A model generated the notes under the pieces. The model saw nothing but the letters and a program-made list of their open reading frames with translations, did no database searches and was not told the DNA's origin. The position numbers were made by a program, and so were the translations under genes. Shown one piece after another: positions 4,055 through 6,182 of a stretch of DNA of 6,182 nucleotides; position 1 is the stretch's first letter; each line of letters opens with the position of its first letter. Source of the DNA: Actinomycetota bacterium (lineage in GTDB: Bacteria > Actinomycetota > Actinomycetes > Streptosporangiales > Streptosporangiaceae); the NCBI GenBank assembly GCA_003140115.1, contig PLIQ01000553.1, positions 1 through 6,182 on the forward strand, in the 5' to 3' direction.

Positions 4055-4144
4055 ATGTGGGACCTGTTCTACGTCGGCCTGACGATCGTCGTCTTCGCCG
4101 TCCTTCTCCTCATCTTGAAGGGGATTGAGACCTTTGAGCGTTGA
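4055..4144 (+). CDS. Small single-span membrane peptide encoded ahead of kdpF
   Basis: A 29-residue ORF: MWDLFYVGLT, IVVFAVLLLI, LKGIETFER. Residues ~4-21 form one hydrophobic helix, followed by a charged KGIETFER tail, so the peptide should be a single-pass inner-membrane protein. It has its own AGGAG ribosome site and overlaps kdpF by 11 nt (4134-4144), suggesting coupled translation. It is not KdpF itself, which follows in another frame. From memory, many actinobacterial kdp operons carry a similar tiny ORF here, usually annotated as hypothetical; I cannot verify this. By analogy with KdpF it may stabilise the Kdp complex or tune its assembly. Function is unknown. Confidence 0.75.
   Translation: MWDLFYVGLTIVVFAVLLLILKGIETFER
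4118..4123 (+). promoter_or_regulatory. Probable ribosome binding site of kdpF
   Basis: AAGGGG inside the upstream small ORF, 10 nt before TTG 4134. A second in-frame TTG at 4125 is too close to it, which favours 4134. Confidence 0.4.
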
Positions 4145-4223
4145 GAACTGGATCGGCCTGATAGGCGGCATCCTGCTGACGATCTACCTGTTCGTGGCCC
4201 TCGTCCTGCCTGAGAGGTTCTGA
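4134..4223 (+). CDS. kdpF: KdpF, small subunit of the K+-transporting P-type ATPase
   Basis: A 29-aa ORF starting at TTG 4134: MSVENWIGLI, GGILLTIYLF, VALVLPERF. The MSVEN start, one hydrophobic helix (about residues 6-24) and the LPERF-like end are the usual pattern of actinobacterial KdpF. KdpF stabilises the KdpFABC high-affinity K+ uptake complex in the inner membrane. It overlaps the preceding small ORF by 11 nt, and its TGA shares one base with the kdpA ATG (TGATG at 4221-4225). The kdpA ribosome site GAGAGG (4212-4217) lies inside its 3' end. The rare TTG start and tiny size make it easy to miss. Confidence 0.87.
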   Translation: MSVENWIGLIGGILLTIYLFVALVLPERF

Positions 4224-5890
4224 TGAACTCCACGCTGGCGGGGTGGCTGCAGTTCCTGTTCCTGGTCGCCGCCCTGGCCGCCTGCTACATACCGCTCGGC
4301 AACTGGATCGCGCGCATCTTCACCGACAAGAACCACTGGCGGGTGGAGCGCGGCATCTACCGGCTGTGCGGGATCGACCCGGAGGCCGACATGAAATGGA
4401 GCGTCTACGTACGCTCCATCCTGGCCTTCTCCCTCGTCTCCGTGCTGTTCGTGTACCTGATCGAGCGGACCCAGCACTGGCTGTTCTGGGCGGTCGGGAT
4501 GGCCAACGTCACGCCGGACACGGCGTGGAACACGGCGGTCTCGTTCACCACGAACACCAACTGGCAGAACTATGCCGGCGAGGCCACCATGAGCTACCTC
4601 ACCCAGCAGGGCGCGCTCATGGTGCAGCAGTTCTTCTCGGCCGCGGTCGGCCTGGCCGTCGCGATCGCCATGATCCGCGGCTTCACCCGGTCCCGGACCG
4701 ACCGGCTGGGCAACTTCTGGGTCGACGTGACCCGCGGGATTATCCGGCTCCTGATCCCGATCGCGGTCGTCGGCTGCATCATCCTGATGGCCGGCGGGGT
4801 GATCGAGAACCTGGCCAACTACCACGTGATCACCACGCTGTCCGGCGCCCACCAGACCATCCCGGGCGGGACGGTGGCCTCCCAGGAGGTCATCAAGGAC
4901 GTGGGCAACAACGGCGGCGGCTGGTTCAACGTCAACTCGGCCCACCCGTTCGAGAACCCGAACCCGTTCACGAACATCTTCGAGATCTTCCTGCTGCTGC
5001 TGATCCCGTTCGCCACGCCGCGGGCGTTCGGCAAGATGGTCGGCGACAACCGGCAGGGCTACGCGCTGGTCGCCGTCATGGTCATCATCTGGGCGTGCGC
5101 GGTCGGCGGGCTCAGCTTCTTCGAGACCCACCTCGGCACCGCCGGAGCCGGGCCGCAGCTCGCGCACGGCGCGTACGAGGGCGTGGAGACCAGGTTCGGC
5201 CCGCCGGGGTGCTCGCTATTCGCGTCATCGACCACGGTGACGTCGACCGGCGCGGTGGACTGCTTCCACGACTCGCTGACGCCGTTCGGCGGCGGGATCG
5301 CGCTGTTCGACATCGCGCTGGGCGAGGTCGCGCCGGGCGGCATCGGGGCCGGCATGTACGGCATCTTGGTGCTGGCCATCGTGACGGTGTTCGTGGCCGG
5401 GCTGATGGTCGGCCGGACGCCGGAGTACCTCGGCAAGAAGATCCGGCCCACCGAGATGAAGTACGCGTCGCTGTACTTCCTGACCCTGCCGGTGGTCATC
5501 CTGACCATGTCGGCGATCGCCATCGGTACCCACTGGGGCCAGGCCGCGATCTTCAACCCAGGGTCGCACGGGCTGACCGAGATCGTATACGCGTACGCCT
5601 CGCAGGCCAACAACAACGGGTCGGCCTTCGCGGGCCTCGGCACCGGGGCCACGTTCTACCAGATCACCGGGGGCATCACGATGCTGCTCGGCCGGTTCGC
5701 GCCGGAGATCTTCGCCCTGGGCCTGGCCGGGTCGCTGGCTAGACAGGCACCGGTCCCGGCCAGCGCCGGGACGCTGGACACCAGGACGCCGCTGTTCGTC
5801 GGCATGCTCGTGGGCGTGATCCTCATCCTCGTCGGCCTGACCTACTTCCCGGCGCTCGCGCTGGGAGTGTTCGCAGAAGGACTGCACTGA
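4223..5890 (+). CDS. kdpA: KdpA, potassium-binding and pore subunit of the Kdp K+ ATPase
   Basis: A 555-aa polytopic membrane protein, close to the usual 555-570 aa. It is related to K+ channels and carries four pore loops: SFTTNTNWQNYAGE at 107-120, GNNGGGWFNVNSAHPFENP at 228-246, LTPFGGGIALF at 352-362 and QANNNGSAFAG at 461-471. The GGG at 231-233 corresponds to the glycine of the second filter loop. Roughly ten hydrophobic helices are visible. KdpA selects and passes K+, with transport driven by KdpB. The third loop (TPFGGG) and the preceding segment (RFGPPGCSLFASS, with Cys at 330 and 347) differ somewhat from the forms I remember, but nothing looks broken. The ATG at 4223 overlaps the kdpF stop by 1 nt and follows GAGAGG; its own stop overlaps the kdpB start by 1 nt. 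Codons are almost all GC-ending. Confidence 0.97.
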   Translation: MNSTLAGWLQFLFLVAALAACYIPLGNWIARIFTDKNHWRVERGIYRLCGIDPEADMKWSVYVRSILAFSLVSVLFVYLIERTQHWLFWAVGMANVTPDTAWNTAVSFTTNTNWQNYAGEATMSYLTQQGALMVQQFFSAAVGLAVAIAMIRGFTRSRTDRLGNFWVDVTRGIIRLLIPIAVVGCIILMAGGVIENLANYHVITTLSGAHQTIPGGTVASQEVIKDVGNNGGGWFNVNSAHPFENPNPFTNIFEIFLLLLIPFATPRAFGKMVGDNRQGYALVAVMVIIWACAVGGLSFFETHLGTAGAGPQLAHGAYEGVETRFGPPGCSLFASSTTVTSTGAVDCFHDSLTPFGGGIALFDIALGEVAPGGIGAGMYGILVLAIVTVFVAGLMVGRTPEYLGKKIRPTEMKYASLYFLTLPVVILTMSAIAIGTHWGQAAIFNPGSHGLTEIVYAYASQANNNGSAFAGLGTGATFYQITGGITMLLGRFAPEIFALGLAGSLARQAPVPASAGTLDTRTPLFVGMLVGVILILVGLTYFPALALGVFAEGLH

Positions 5891-6182
5891 TGTCTGTGAC
5901 AACGCAGAGCCCGGGTACTCCCGCGCCGGCCGCCCCTTCAGAGGAGGCCAGCGAGCCGCGGCGGGTTGGCGGCGGCCTGCTCGACCCGAAGATCTTGTGG
6001 AAGTCGACCCCGGACGCGTTCAAGAAGCTGGACCCGCGGGTCCAGATCAAGAACCCGGTCATGTTCGTGGTCGAGGTCGGCGCCGTGCTGTGCATGTACA
6101 CCGCGATCCGCTCGCCGTCGGCGTTCAACTGGACCATCGTGGTCTGGCTGTGGCTGACGGTGGTGTTCGCCAACCTGGCCGA
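5890..6182 (+). CDS. kdpB: KdpB, catalytic ATPase subunit of the Kdp K+ pump, N-terminal part cut by the window edge
   Basis: The ATG at 5890 shares a base with the kdpA TGA and is preceded by AGAAGGA (5875-5881). The 97 complete codons give a Pro/Ala/Glu-rich extension of about 23 residues, then RRVGGGLLDPKILWKSTPDA and a FKKLDPRVQIKNPVMF segment leading into the first membrane helix (about 56-73). A second helix (about 81-95) ends in FANLA, the start of the family's FAN-AE motif. KdpB is a P-type ATPase that couples ATP hydrolysis to K+ uptake through KdpA. The phosphorylation site and ATP-binding domains lie beyond the window. Confidence 0.95.
   Translation, partial: MSVTTQSPGTPAPAAPSEEASEPRRVGGGLLDPKILWKSTPDAFKKLDPRVQIKNPVMFVVEVGAVLCMYTAIRSPSAFNWTIVVWLWLTVVFANLA

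Noticed and set aside
3938..4144. 68-aa reading from ATG 3938 through the small membrane ORF
   Set aside because: The first 39 residues have no recognisable pattern and cross the leader hairpins, whereas AGGAG sits 5 nt before ATG 4055 and the helix begins there.
4055..4144. Calling the first 29-aa ORF KdpF
   Set aside because: The following overlapping ORF (MSVENWIGLI ... LPERF) fits KdpF better and abuts kdpA directly, so the first one is a separate peptide.
4184..5167. 327-aa minus-strand ORF opposite kdpA
   Set aside because: Asp/Arg/Gly/His-rich antisense shadow of a clear kdpA gene.

Overview
The window is high-GC, densely coded DNA with strong GC bias at third codon positions and GGAGG-type ribosome sites. 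Together with a FadD15-like acyl-CoA ligase, an actinobacterial-type kdp operon and an uncharacterised Cys-rich actinobacterial protein, this points to an actinomycete (Actinomycetota). Order or genus cannot be fixed from the sequence alone.

Layout. At the left edge, on the minus strand, lie the first ~100 residues of a long-chain fatty-acid--CoA ligase. A 138-bp divergent promoter region (303-440) with two sets of short direct repeats separates it from a plus-strand run. That run is: a calcineurin-like metallophosphoesterase (441-1208); a chimeric ORF (1238-2497) joining an actinobacterial low-complexity/CxxCxxC protein to only the C-terminal half of a PLP-dependent aminotransferase; a HAD-superfamily phosphatase/mutase (2558-3316); a universal stress protein (3369-3887); a 167-bp leader; and the start of a kdp operon. 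The operon shows a 29-aa membrane peptide (4055-4144), kdpF (TTG start, 4134-4223), kdpA (4223-5890) and the first ~97 codons of kdpB (5890 onward).

The Kdp part is the clearest functional unit. KdpA forms the K+-selective pore, KdpB is the P-type ATPase that drives it, and KdpF is the small stabilising subunit; kdpC should follow outside the window. All visible junctions overlap (11 nt, then two 1-nt TGATG overlaps), so translational coupling is likely. The extra 29-aa single-span peptide ahead of kdpF and the universal stress protein just upstream may be accessories of K+ homeostasis, but that is inference from position.

The most unusual object is the chimeric ORF. It contains the catalytic lysine segment and C-terminal domain of a class I/II aminotransferase but none of the N-terminal half, and an AT-rich codon patch sits at the join. 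It is either a real deletion fusion or an assembly join, and should be checked first. The left 3.3 kb also carries several independent short tandem duplications (periods 16, 18, 21 and 23 bp), while I saw none in the kdp genes. I found no CRISPR array, tRNA, rRNA or insertion sequence. Nothing here amounts to a demonstrably new multi-gene system.
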